A DNA stretch of 25,734 nucleotides from a virus, in IMG/VR virus record IMGVR_UViG_3300042894_001232, positions 1-25,734 of that record; one strand, written 5' to 3'. Positions 17,187-24,433 of this stretch are shown here, one piece after another. A model generated the notes under the pieces. The model saw only the letters and a program-made list of their open reading frames with translations, was not told the origin of the DNA and did not search any database. The position numbers and the translations under genes are program-made. Numbering within the stretch: the stretch's first letter is position 1; each line of letters opens with the position of its first letter.

Positions 17187-19570
17187 TGCAAGATATTGGC
17201 CAACTTATTTTAGGTAGTTCCAAACCACCACCACAACTACAGTCTGGCGATTCTTTTCGTTTTGAGAATTTGCAGCCACCTCAAGTACAAATGGCGGTTA
17301 AGCGCTTTACTGAAATGGGTTACAACCCTGGTCGATTAGAGGAAATATTAACAACGCCTGACAAGTTTAATAATTATCCATTAGAGGTTCGTAAACAGTT
17401 TTTTGAGTTGTCCTCTGGTGCGCAACCAGCAATGTCTAGGTCGATTGCCAATGAACCCGTAACCTCACAAGTTACAGTTCAAGTGGGTGCGGCACAACCA
17501 ACTATGCGTCAAGCCGTTGCCGACCCTGTTGGTAACATGATTTTAGGCAAACCAGTAGAAATTCAAACAACTGAGACCTCAACGCGCAAAGTTGGCAAAG
17601 TTAAAGATATGACCCAAGCCGGCCCATTGACGCAGTTTGGCCGTACTGCTGCTAGTTTTTATGATGCAACGGTTGGTAGCGTTGTCCCAGGCATAGTAGA
17701 GCCAGTTACCTATGCTGGAGCCCGTGCCATTGGCAAAACGCCAGAGCAGGCTAAAGAAATTAGTACGGCAGCAGCTGCGCCCTTTGAGTCTGGTATGGGC
17801 AGAACATTTGGGGTAACTGAAACTCCAGAATATCAAAGCGAGGCAACCCGCCGATTAGTTAATTTTGTCGGTGAAAACTTCCAAAAAGGCGCGGCATGGA
17901 TAGCTGAAAAAACAGGTTTGCCAGCGACTGATATTGAAAACATGATGGGAACTGTTGCAGCTGGTGGAGGCATAAAAGCTGCCCCAGCCGTGCAGCGTGG
18001 AATTGTTAAGGGCGCAGAAACTGTAGAAACTGCCTTGGGAACTAATGTACCAAAAGCCCCAGAGGCACCAAAAATTGAACCTACTTTGGCCGGAAAACCT
18101 AAAGTAAGTTATGAGGAGTTTCAAGCTCAATTAAAAGCCAAGCAACCTGGTGGCACAACACAAGTATTGCCGCCATCGCAAAAAATACAGACTCCAACAA
18201 TGCCTGCCCCAACACAAACGCAGCCATTTCCTGAAGTTAAATATGCAACTAAGGGCAAGGTTAATCTAGCAGAACAAGAGCAGCGCAAACAGATTTTGTC
18301 ACGCGTTGGCTTAGAAAATGCCCGCGAGTCATCTGTTTTAGGTGACGGTACTGCGTCAGCTAACGAATTCCAAACAAGTAGGGTAGATAACCCTGTCGGT
18401 CAATTATATAAAGATACCTTGGCGAATGAACGCGCCACCCTAGAAAATTTTGGTCAAAAAATAATTGAGCGCACCGGCGGAACCGTTGGTTTAGATGAAA
18501 CTGCGTTATATGACCGCGGTACAAGAATTACGCGTCCATTTGATGATTTTAAGAATGTGCTGCAAACTCAAATGGACCAGGCTTACAACTCGTCTAAACA
18601 AATAGCGGGTACTAAGCCAGCCGTTATACCAAGCGACATACAAAAATTCTTAGATACAAACTCTAACTTTACGGTAAACGACAGTTTTATGGCCTTACGC
18701 CGCGGCATTGAGTCACATTTAAAAGAAAATGATTTATTAGACGCTGGTGGCAAAGTTAAGCCAATGACAGTAGAACAGGCCGAAGGCCTGCGTAGATACA
18801 TTAATTCCAACTGGAACAATGAGCGGTCTGGAATTATTGGTCGCTTAAAAGATAAAATTGACAATGATGTAACTAAGGTCGCTGGTGAGGATGTTTACAA
18901 AAAAGCCAGAGACATTCGCACTAAAATTGCTCGTTTATTAGATGATCCAAAAGGCGTGGCCAAGATTATGGATTACGATCCACAGTCACCCATGAACCGC
19001 GCCGTGCCGTTTGAAAAAATTGCCTCAACCATTGAGCGAATGGATGTAGATCAGCAGCGGCATTTAATTAAACTTTTAAAAGAAATGCCAGACGAATTGC
19101 GGCCTCAAGCCGATGCAGCTATTGCGGAAATTAAGGCACAGTTTGCTAATCGTATATTGCAAGAAGGCTCTAAAAACAAGGGCCAATGGAATGCTGGAAA
19201 TGTTACCAAATACCTAAATGACAATAACCGCAAACTTGGCGTTTTAATGGAAGATAAAGAATTAGCCCAAATGGTTAAGGATTTGCACGATGCGGGCCAT
19301 TTAGTTAAATATGATGCGTCTTATCCTGGCGCTGCCATTCAAGCCCATAACCTAATTCGTTTGGGCGCGGTGCCTTTACTGGGTACTTTAGGAACCTCAG
19401 TAGGCGGTGCGTTTGGTGGTGCGCTTGGTGGAGTTCCAGGAGCCGGAATTGGTGCAACTGTAGGCGGTATGTACGGTGCAAAAAAAGGTGTTGCGATGTC
19501 AGAAAAATCTGCATTAAAAAAAGCGCAGAAAAAAATGATTCCTCTTAAAGATGTTGGTAAAGGACAATAA
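17186..19570 (+). CDS. Ejection / internal virion protein, large, with glycine-zipper C-terminus (P22 gp16 position)
   Basis: A 794-aa protein, the third and largest of the ejection-type set (P22 gp16 is 609 aa). An N-terminal helical region and a low-complexity Pro/Gln/Thr linker (about residues 300-350) precede a long helical part with charged heptads (ERMDVDQQRHLIKLLKEMPD and similar). Residues about 723-768 form a Gly/Ala-rich membrane-active segment with many GxxxG-like steps (GTSVGGAFGGALGGVPGAGI), then a Lys-rich tail. This suggests insertion in the host inner membrane during DNA delivery. No lysozyme or transglycosylase motif is recognised. Function is inferred from position, size and the zipper. 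Confidence 0.65.
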   Translation: MQDIGQLILGSSKPPPQLQSGDSFRFENLQPPQVQMAVKRFTEMGYNPGRLEEILTTPDKFNNYPLEVRKQFFELSSGAQPAMSRSIANEPVTSQVTVQVGAAQPTMRQAVADPVGNMILGKPVEIQTTETSTRKVGKVKDMTQAGPLTQFGRTAASFYDATVGSVVPGIVEPVTYAGARAIGKTPEQAKEISTAAAAPFESGMGRTFGVTETPEYQSEATRRLVNFVGENFQKGAAWIAEKTGLPATDIENMMGTVAAGGGIKAAPAVQRGIVKGAETVETALGTNVPKAPEAPKIEPTLAGKPKVSYEEFQAQLKAKQPGGTTQVLPPSQKIQTPTMPAPTQTQPFPEVKYATKGKVNLAEQEQRKQILSRVGLENARESSVLGDGTASANEFQTSRVDNPVGQLYKDTLANERATLENFGQKIIERTGGTVGLDETALYDRGTRITRPFDDFKNVLQTQMDQAYNSSKQIAGTKPAVIPSDIQKFLDTNSNFTVNDSFMALRRGIESHLKENDLLDAGGKVKPMTVEQAEGLRRYINSNWNNERSGIIGRLKDKIDNDVTKVAGEDVYKKARDIRTKIARLLDDPKGVAKIMDYDPQSPMNRAVPFEKIASTIERMDVDQQRHLIKLLKEMPDELRPQADAAIAEIKAQFANRILQEGSKNKGQWNAGNVTKYLNDNNRKLGVLMEDKELAQMVKDLHDAGHLVKYDASYPGAAIQAHNLIRLGAVPLLGTLGTSVGGAFGGALGGVPGAGIGATVGGMYGAKKGVAMSEKSALKKAQKKMIPLKDVGKGQ

Positions 19571-19572
19571 TT

Positions 19573-20307
19573 ATGGCAGTCAATCTATCCCCCATAGGCA
19601 ATGGTTTTCAGTTTTTTAATAACGATGGCCTGCCATTAAACGCTGGAAAACTTTATACCTACCAAGCTGGGTCAACTACCCCGCTTACATCCTATACAGA
19701 CTCTAGCGGTCTTATTGCTAATACCAACCCTATTATTTTGGGAACCGATGGCCGGCCACCCTCTACCATTTGGTTAACAGATGGATTTTTCTATAAATTT
19801 GTACTTGCAACCTCAAGCAATGTAACCATACAGACTTATGACAATCTCTATGGAATTATTGGTGCAACTCCTCCGGCTGCAACACCAATACCAGCTGGAG
19901 GCATTTTTCTGTGGTCTGGATCAATTGGATCAATACCAGCTGGATATGCTCTGTGTAACGGTTCAAATGGTACGCCAGACCTTAGAGACCGATTTGTAGT
20001 TGGGGCGGGGTCTACCTACGCAGTAAATGCAACAGGAGGCTCTGCTGATGCTGTAGTTGTGTCGCATACTCATAGTGCAACTTCAACTGTTACTGACCCA
20101 GGACATTTACACTCAGGAGTTTACACACCAGGAAGCGGTGAAGCCTATGGTTTTGTTGGTGCTAACCCTTATTTGTCAGCATCACGCAATACAGCGACTA
20201 ACACAACAGGAATTACTGTTGCCACAACTAATGCTACTGCTGGTGTAAGCGGAACAAATGCTAATCTGCCTCCTTATTACGCTCTTTGCTACATAATGAA
20301 AACCTAA
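19573..20307 (+). CDS. Tail fibre / collar-domain adhesin
   Basis: A 244-aa protein in two parts. Residues 1-95 (FNNDGLPLNAGKLYTYQAGS, then NTNPIILGTDGRP and the WL.DG motif) resemble the head- or virion-binding N-terminus of podovirus spikes. Residues 108-244 are a phage tail collar domain (FLWSGSIGSIPAGYALCNG, GTPDLRDRFVVGAG, closing LPPYYALCYIMKT). The middle has two HxH pairs, H165/H167 and H178/H180. In T4 tail fibres HxH pairs coordinate metal ions that stiffen the tip. Its place after the ejection genes parallels the P22 tailspike. AGGACAATAATT precedes the start. Confidence 0.85.
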   Translation: MAVNLSPIGNGFQFFNNDGLPLNAGKLYTYQAGSTTPLTSYTDSSGLIANTNPIILGTDGRPPSTIWLTDGFFYKFVLATSSNVTIQTYDNLYGIIGATPPAATPIPAGGIFLWSGSIGSIPAGYALCNGSNGTPDLRDRFVVGAGSTYAVNATGGSADAVVVSHTHSATSTVTDPGHLHSGVYTPGSGEAYGFVGANPYLSASRNTATNTTGITVATTNATAGVSGTNANLPPYYALCYIMKT

Positions 20308-20308
20308 T

Positions 20309-20563
20309 ATGGAATGGCAAACGATTATCAACATTGGCCTTGGATGCGTTATTGCATCTATTGGCTGGTTTGCTAGAGAACTTTGGGATTCTGTCAAAGA
20401 GTTACGCAGAGAAATACACCAGGTTGAAAAAGACCTGCGTGAACTGTATGTGCGCCGTGATGATCTAAAAGAGGTCCGAATAGAAATGGCCGCACGGTTT
20501 GACAAGCTGGAAAGCATCATGGCCTCGTTTTTTGACCGATTAAACGACAAAGCGGATAAGTAA
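20309..20563 (+). CDS. Small N-terminal-membrane coiled-coil protein
   Basis: An 84-aa protein with one N-terminal membrane helix (residues about 5-22, TIINIGLGCVIASIGWFA). A highly charged coiled coil follows to the end (ELWDSVKELRREIHQVEKDL, then DDLKEVRIEMAARFDKLES). The Arg/Lys residues next to the helix suggest that the coiled coil faces the cytoplasm, unlike a spanin. It lies in a block of small membrane genes before the holin, so a lysis-control or accessory role is possible. It starts 2 bases after the previous stop and overlaps the next gene by TAATG. No confident family. Confidence 0.68.
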   Translation: MEWQTIINIGLGCVIASIGWFARELWDSVKELRREIHQVEKDLRELYVRRDDLKEVRIEMAARFDKLESIMASFFDRLNDKADK

Positions 20564-20778
20564 TGGATGTGCCATATAACAATGGCAAAATTAAGATAGG
20601 TTGTGCTTATTATTTAAACCCGTTGAGGCCAAAATACATTGAGTACGATGAGGATATGCTGGAGTTGCAGAGTTACCTAATTCACGACCCACGCATCTTA
20701 AATCAACAGTATTGGCTTAAACGGATTTATATATTAATCCTTTTATTTGTATTAACCATTATGCTAATGGCCCACTAA
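20563..20778 (+). CDS. Small C-terminal-membrane protein
   Basis: A 71-aa protein with a soluble N-terminal half rich in Tyr, Asp and Glu (YNNGKIKIGCAYYLNPL, YIEYDEDMLELQ). A single C-terminal membrane helix is seen at about residues 52-69 (IYILILLFVLTIMLMA). It overlaps both flanking small genes by TAATG, so the three are probably translated together. Function is unknown. Tail-anchored topology and position next to holin suggest a membrane role. Confidence 0.65.
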   Translation: MDVPYNNGKIKIGCAYYLNPLRPKYIEYDEDMLELQSYLIHDPRILNQQYWLKRIYILILLFVLTIMLMAH

Positions 20779-20951
20779 TGTTAATGACCATACTCAATAT
20801 GTTTGCTTTATTTGTCGCAATTTTTGCGGTCATTATTTTTGCGGTCTTATTTGCTTTCTTCTTATTTATTATGTTTGCCTGTGTCTGTATTGGCTGGAAA
20901 GAAATTAACTCAACGCCAATTGCGGATATATGGCAAAGACTAAAAAAATGA
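20778..20951 (+). CDS. 57-aa membrane protein
   Basis: A short frame opening at the ATG overlapping the previous stop (TAATG) and running 57 codons to TGA at 20949-20951. The N-terminal ~37 residues are almost wholly hydrophobic (MLMTILNMFALFVAIFAVII, continuing FAVLFAFFLFIMFA). A short polar tail follows (WKEINSTPIADIWQRLKK). It fills a gap between genes exactly and keeps the coupled pattern, so it is likely real. It could be a holin- or antiholin-like peptide; the sequence alone does not decide. Confidence 0.68.
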   Translation: MLMTILNMFALFVAIFAVIIFAVLFAFFLFIMFACVCIGWKEINSTPIADIWQRLKK

Positions 20952-20957
20952 TGATAT

Positions 20958-21410
20958 ATGTCAGACGAACTAGGGTTATCGGCTGGTGCCAAGGGTATCA
21001 GCGAAGGGATTAAGACAGGCAGGGAAGCTGGTCGTGAGATTGGCAAGAACATTGAAGAAGTACAGAAAGAAGCGGTTGATGTAGCCAGGCAGCAAGCAAA
21101 TGCAAAGATTCGTGAGCGCAGGGAAACAGAGTTTAAGAAAGAACGGGCTATATTTAAAGCCCTTGAAGAATACAAACACCGGAAAAAGATTTCGGATGAG
21201 GAATATCAGCTGCGCATCGACTTTATTAAGAAGTATGGCACCAAAGAATGGCAGCGATTAATAGATATAAAGATCGAAATTGAGCGGCTTGAGAAAGAAG
21301 ATAAGAAGTATTTTGACGCAGAGTTGTCAAAGGTTAAATGGGTGCAGTTTTGGTGCTTTTTAGCAGCTGGCTGGATTGCTTATTTTATAGTATGGGGCGG
21401 TAAAAAATAA
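20958..21410 (+). CDS. Coiled-coil protein with C-terminal membrane anchor
   Basis: A 150-aa protein. The Gly-rich N-terminus (GAKGISEGIKTGREAGREIG) passes into a strongly charged coiled coil (about 30-75) and a second helical segment (80-120, rich in Lys, Glu and Ile). One membrane helix lies at about residues 127-146 (KWVQFWCFLAAGWIAYFIVW), with GGKK at the end. Most of the protein would be cytoplasmic with a C-terminal anchor. It precedes the 205-aa membrane protein, coupled by TAATG. Role unknown; it could tether a phage complex to the membrane or assist lysis timing. Confidence 0.66.
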   Translation: MSDELGLSAGAKGISEGIKTGREAGREIGKNIEEVQKEAVDVARQQANAKIRERRETEFKKERAIFKALEEYKHRKKISDEEYQLRIDFIKKYGTKEWQRLIDIKIEIERLEKEDKKYFDAELSKVKWVQFWCFLAAGWIAYFIVWGGKK

Positions 21411-22027
21411 TGGCCGATGAAAAACTAAACGCCAACGACACGTTATCTAAGGTATTGGCGTATGTAGACTCCCCATTTAAACTGTTTGCAGTTGTCTTGA
21501 TGGCTGCTTTTGCGTTTGCTGGATACATTATTTATGACCACCAAGAGTTAATTGTTGGCACCTATAAGGAAAGCCAAAAGTTACCAAGTATTGCCGAAGA
21601 TAGGGTAGATGATGCTGCAGTTCATTTATTTAAAACAACTGACGCAACCGTTGTAGCAATATTTAAAGTAAACCCGTTGTTTGGCACTAGAGTACAGTAC
21701 CGAGCCTATACAAAGACTGGTCGGGATAAAACCAATGATGGGCTAGATGTTGGGTTGTTTACATCTAATCAAGCAAATAATCACGATGTCATTTCTTTAA
21801 TGTCTGGCAATGTACCATGCGGAGAATATAAGGCAGCACAGTCAGAAATTGGACTTTGGTATCTTGAAAAAGGGATGACCTTTGGCTGTAGAATTGGTGT
21901 ACCCCCAGACCCCAGTAGGTTTGTAGGGCAGATTACCGTTGGTTGGGATAAACCCCCAGCCGATTTAGAGCAAACTAAAGCAATGCTTTTTATTGCTGCA
22001 ACCATGTTATCAAGGAGCAAAAAATGA
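21410..22027 (+). CDS. Single-span membrane protein with possible GAF-like domain
   Basis: A 205-aa protein with one membrane helix at about residues 24-42 (KLFAVVLMAAFAFAGYIIY). A mixed alpha/beta domain of about 160 residues follows. Two cysteines, C137 (MSGNVPCGEY) and C160 (MTFGCRIGVPP), precede FVGQITVGWDKPP, a layout that recalls small GAF/PAS-like folds but is not diagnostic. The side of the membrane is not certain; two Cys would suit an exported disulphide. It is coupled by TAATG upstream and ATGA to holin. Unknown function, possibly lysis regulation or superinfection exclusion. Confidence 0.66.
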   Translation: MADEKLNANDTLSKVLAYVDSPFKLFAVVLMAAFAFAGYIIYDHQELIVGTYKESQKLPSIAEDRVDDAAVHLFKTTDATVVAIFKVNPLFGTRVQYRAYTKTGRDKTNDGLDVGLFTSNQANNHDVISLMSGNVPCGEYKAAQSEIGLWYLEKGMTFGCRIGVPPDPSRFVGQITVGWDKPPADLEQTKAMLFIAATMLSRSKK

Positions 22028-22530
22028 TGGATACCTTATTAGGACTTCTTAAAGGAGTTGCTCCTGTTTTAGCTACTGCTGTTGCTGGCCCAGCTGGTGG
22101 CGCTGCCGTAGGTTGGATTGCAAGCAAACTAGGAATTGATGACGCTACCGTAGAAGGGGTTACCCAGGCTTTAACCGGCAACCCTGAAATGGCCTTAAAA
22201 CTTAAAGAATTAGACCTAGAGTACGCAAAGTTAGAAGTAGCTGATCGCGACTCTGCCCGCCAGGCTTATGCTGCGGTGGCCACATCTCAATATGCAACCA
22301 AGCTAGATAAGTTGGTTGTACCTTTGTTAGCCCTTGGGGTTGTGGGTCTGGCCTTTGTATTAATAGGTGTATTGATGTTTGTTGATACGCCAGACAACCA
22401 GCAACAATTGGTTATTTTTGCTCTTGGGTTTATAACCTCGGCTGCGGGACAAGTTCTATCTTTTTACTTTGGGTCCAGCCAAGGCAGCAAAAACAAAACA
22501 GAAGAAATGAAAGGGATGATTAAAAAATGA
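22024..22530 (+). CDS. Holin, 3TM type
   Basis: A 168-aa membrane protein resembling the 3TM holin family. An amphipathic Gly/Ala/Val N-terminal helix (about 7-34, APVLATAVAGPAGGAAVGWI) precedes a charged linker with DRDSARQAYA (74-83). Two clear membrane helices follow (about 96-120 and 128-150) with a polar Lys-rich tail. It would permeabilise the inner membrane to release the endolysin. The ATGA overlap with the previous gene offers two adjacent ATG starts (22024, 22027). Its stop overlaps the endolysin start by ATGA, a typical lysis pair. Confidence 0.85.
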   Translation: MMDTLLGLLKGVAPVLATAVAGPAGGAAVGWIASKLGIDDATVEGVTQALTGNPEMALKLKELDLEYAKLEVADRDSARQAYAAVATSQYATKLDKLVVPLLALGVVGLAFVLIGVLMFVDTPDNQQQLVIFALGFITSAAGQVLSFYFGSSQGSKNKTEEMKGMIKK

Positions 22531-22961
22531 TTACTCCACTTACCCTCCACTTTAGCTTAGAGGAGTTGACCACTACTGACCACCGGCAGTTTGACAATAC
22601 GCCAAACCCCGATGAATTGGCCAACTTAAATCGACTAGCTAAGTTCTTAGAACAGGTCAAAACCGTATTAGGCGGTAAACCTGTAATGATCAACTCTGCC
22701 TTTAGGTCAGAAGCCGTGAATACAGCCGTTGGAAGTCGCAATACCTCACAACACCGGATTGGGTGCGCAGCCGACATTCGTGTGCCAGGCATGACTCCCG
22801 ATGAGGTTGTTAAAACTGTGATGGCTGCGGGACTTGGTTATGACCAGATTATTAGAGAGTTTGACCGCTGGACCCATATCTCAATCCCTAATAACCCAGA
22901 GGATAAACCTAGGCAACAGGCATTGATTATTGATCGCAGCGGGACTCGTCCATACGCGTGA
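22527..22961 (+). CDS. Endolysin, peptidase M15 family
   Basis: Zinc peptidase cutting peptidoglycan cross-links, 144 aa. INSAFRSEAVNTAVG (55-69) is followed by SQHRIGCAADIR (74-85), with zinc ligands H76 and D83. WTHISIP (115-121) supplies H117, and E111 in IIREFD is the likely catalytic glutamate. This set matches the M15A single-domain type. No signal peptide or SAR helix is evident, so release depends on the adjacent holin. Start in ATGA overlap with holin. The plus-strand late genes end here, followed by a terminator. Confidence 0.9.
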   Translation: MITPLTLHFSLEELTTTDHRQFDNTPNPDELANLNRLAKFLEQVKTVLGGKPVMINSAFRSEAVNTAVGSRNTSQHRIGCAADIRVPGMTPDEVVKTVMAAGLGYDQIIREFDRWTHISIPNNPEDKPRQQALIIDRSGTRPYA

Positions 22962-22965
22962 TACA

Positions 22966-23139
22966 CTAAATATTGATTTCGTTGGTTTCCTTTAAACTCT
23001 CTGGCCCTACCTCTTTGGTGGGGCTCTTTTTTTCATAGGTTATAGCATCTGTAAACCCCTCACGGTACGCATTGTGAACGGCCTCCAGGTGCCATAAAAC
23101 TAACAAAACCGCACCGACAATCAGTAAAGCGGGGCGCAA
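22966..23139 (-). CDS. Probable 57-aa single-span membrane protein, TTG start
   Basis: An open frame of 57 codons not preceded by any in-frame ATG or GTG. A TTG at 23139 lies about 7 bases after GGTGGA, a fair ribosome binding site inside the lipoprotein gene. The product has an N-terminal membrane helix (MRPALLIVGAVLLVLWHL), then a charged tail (YREGFTDAITYEKK and on to ESLKETNEINI). It overlaps the lipoprotein 3' end by 19 nt. Lipoprotein plus single-span protein is the composition of a two-component spanin, but size and order are atypical. The plus-strand terminator lies inside it. Confidence 0.5.
   Translation of the reverse strand: MRPALLIVGAVLLVLWHLEAVHNAYREGFTDAITYEKKSPTKEVGPESLKETNEINI
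23004..23033 (+). terminator. Intrinsic terminator of late (+) transcription
   Basis: A stem of 8 bp, GCCCTACC (23004-23011) with GGTGGGGC (23017-23024), includes one G-T wobble and has a TCTTT loop. TC and then seven T (23027-23033) follow. It sits 43 bases after the endolysin stop, between convergent genes. The minus direction lacks a T-tract, so it should act only on plus-strand transcripts. Confidence 0.85.
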
Positions 23140-23375
23140 GTGACATCCACCACAACATCGCGGGTCATACCGCCGACTTTGCGCTTGCCGTAAATGACTA
23201 TGGCTCTAGTCTTAGAAACCTGGCAGTCCTGAATGGCCGTAACCACCTCAAGCCGGCTCATGGAATGAACTTTATCGTCTACAACCAGCATCTGCTCTGG
23301 CATGGCGTTTTTGTCGGGCAGGATGCCGCAACCACTTAAAATTAGTAAACAAACACCGGCTATGATCATTTTCAT
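23121..23375 (-). CDS. Small lipoprotein
   Basis: An 84-aa exported lipoprotein. A Lys-containing start and a hydrophobic core end in the lipobox LSGC (C16), so it should be lipidated and held in the periplasm. Two later Cys (C50, C80) could form a disulphide. The mature part has the TRAIVIYGKRKVGGMTRDVV segment. The start is well supported by AGGAGGG 4 bases upstream. It lies last-but-one in the recombination operon. Candidate for an outer-membrane spanin subunit or a superinfection-exclusion lipoprotein; neither is proven. It lacks the Pro-rich character of Rz1. Confidence 0.82.
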   Translation of the reverse strand: MKMIIAGVCLLILSGCGILPDKNAMPEQMLVVDDKVHSMSRLEVVTAIQDCQVSKTRAIVIYGKRKVGGMTRDVVVDVTCAPLY

Positions 23376-23384
23376 AACTCCCTC

Positions 23385-23786
23385 CTAGAATGGGTTGTCA
23401 TCGTTAATATCACCCGCATATGCCCGTGAAGGGTATTTTCCGGCGCTCTGAGGCGTTTGTGGCTGCGAATCGGGCTTGGACCCAGCAAACTCTAATTCGC
23501 CCACCCTTGCCCTAAAAGTAACCCCCTCGGTGCCGTCCTTTCGTTTATAGGTTTCTACATGGGGTTCAGTCATGCTGACAAACAAAAGTTGGCCTTTGGC
23601 TAAATGGGGCTTTAACTTCTCGCACCGCTCCCCCCACATGGTCCCGTTGACCCATTGGGTCGGCTGCTTACCATCAACCTTACGGCCATAAGAAAACGCC
23701 AAGGACAAATCCATAATGGCCTTGCCATCTGGCGTGTAGCGTAACTCTGGGTCATTGCCCAGGCGGGCTAATCCGATTAATAACAT
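23385..23786 (-). CDS. ssb: Single-stranded DNA-binding protein
   Basis: OB-fold SSB of 133 aa. LIGLARLGNDPELRYTPDGK (3-22) is the classic SSB opening. QWVNGTMWGERCEKLKPHLA continues the fold, and KGQLLFVSMTEPHVETY carries the later strands. A short linker ends in the acidic tip DINDDNPF, the partner-binding tail of bacterial SSBs. It coats single-stranded DNA made by the exonuclease next to it and recruits recombination partners. Its ATG overlaps the exonuclease stop by one base, with AGGGAG as ribosome binding site inside the exonuclease end. Confidence 0.92.
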   Translation of the reverse strand: MLLIGLARLGNDPELRYTPDGKAIMDLSLAFSYGRKVDGKQPTQWVNGTMWGERCEKLKPHLAKGQLLFVSMTEPHVETYKRKDGTEGVTFRARVGELEFAGSKPDSQPQTPQSAGKYPSRAYAGDINDDNPF

Positions 23787-24433
23787 TAAAAACTCCCTTT
23801 ATCAAAATAATTCGATTCATCATTAAAAAACTCAAATAGTGCATCGCACTCGGCTAAAAACTTCTCAGCAGCTGCCTCCACCTCGGCCAACTCCTCTGGA
23901 GTCGGAACATATTTCTTGATAAATAAGTCTTTCCCCTCACCCATGCGCGGGTCATAAGACACAAACCAAACATCCTTACCGGTACAGGCTGACTGCAATA
24001 GCATCTGTGGCTTGTACTCTGGCGGGATAGCCTGGTTGGCTACATATTTCATGTGTGTCTTGGTTTTTGGGCATTTGACTTCGATCAGCGATCCATCTGA
24101 CACGAACCCGTCAGGACTCACCCCGCAATGGTCAATACTTGGATGGTCAACAAAACCAACATCCTTAACCATGAGACCGGTGATGTTCTCAAAGGCCTCT
24201 TTGGCTGCGGCCTCCTGCTCTACGCCCCATTGCATATCCGAGGTCATATATTTATCGGCAAAGGTGTTGGTAATGCGCTCGGCCACCACCTCGTAACGCA
24301 GGTTTTCCCGCTCACTAGACTCTTTGCCAGACTTTAGGAAGTTCATGGCCGCAGCCATCCGAGAACCGGTTAACTTACCAAGGCGGTCATTCCACCAGGT
24401 CCCGTCTTGCTGAAATGGATTTGGTTCACGCAT
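23786..24433 (-). CDS. YqaJ/lambda-type exonuclease
   Basis: PD-(D/E)XK alkaline exonuclease that resects double-stranded ends. It is 215 aa, close to lambda exo (226). The family motifs are in order: WWNDRLGKLTGSR (13-25), WGVEQE (69-74), GVSPDGF (104-110) with metal-binding D108, and LIEVKCP (116-122) with E118 and K120. The helical C-terminal part with PEYKPQMLLQSACTGKD is also typical. It is coupled to the ERF gene upstream and SSB downstream, forming a two-component exonuclease/annealase system. AAGGAG precedes the ATG. Confidence 0.92.
   Translation of the reverse strand: MREPNPFQQDGTWWNDRLGKLTGSRMAAAMNFLKSGKESSERENLRYEVVAERITNTFADKYMTSDMQWGVEQEAAAKEAFENITGLMVKDVGFVDHPSIDHCGVSPDGFVSDGSLIEVKCPKTKTHMKYVANQAIPPEYKPQMLLQSACTGKDVWFVSYDPRMGEGKDLFIKKYVPTPEELAEVEAAAEKFLAECDALFEFFNDESNYFDKGSF

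Noticed and set aside
20286-20468. Plus-strand 60-aa frame across the start of the 84-aa membrane protein
   Set aside because: It lies in another frame over two better supported genes and has no membrane or domain signal of its own.
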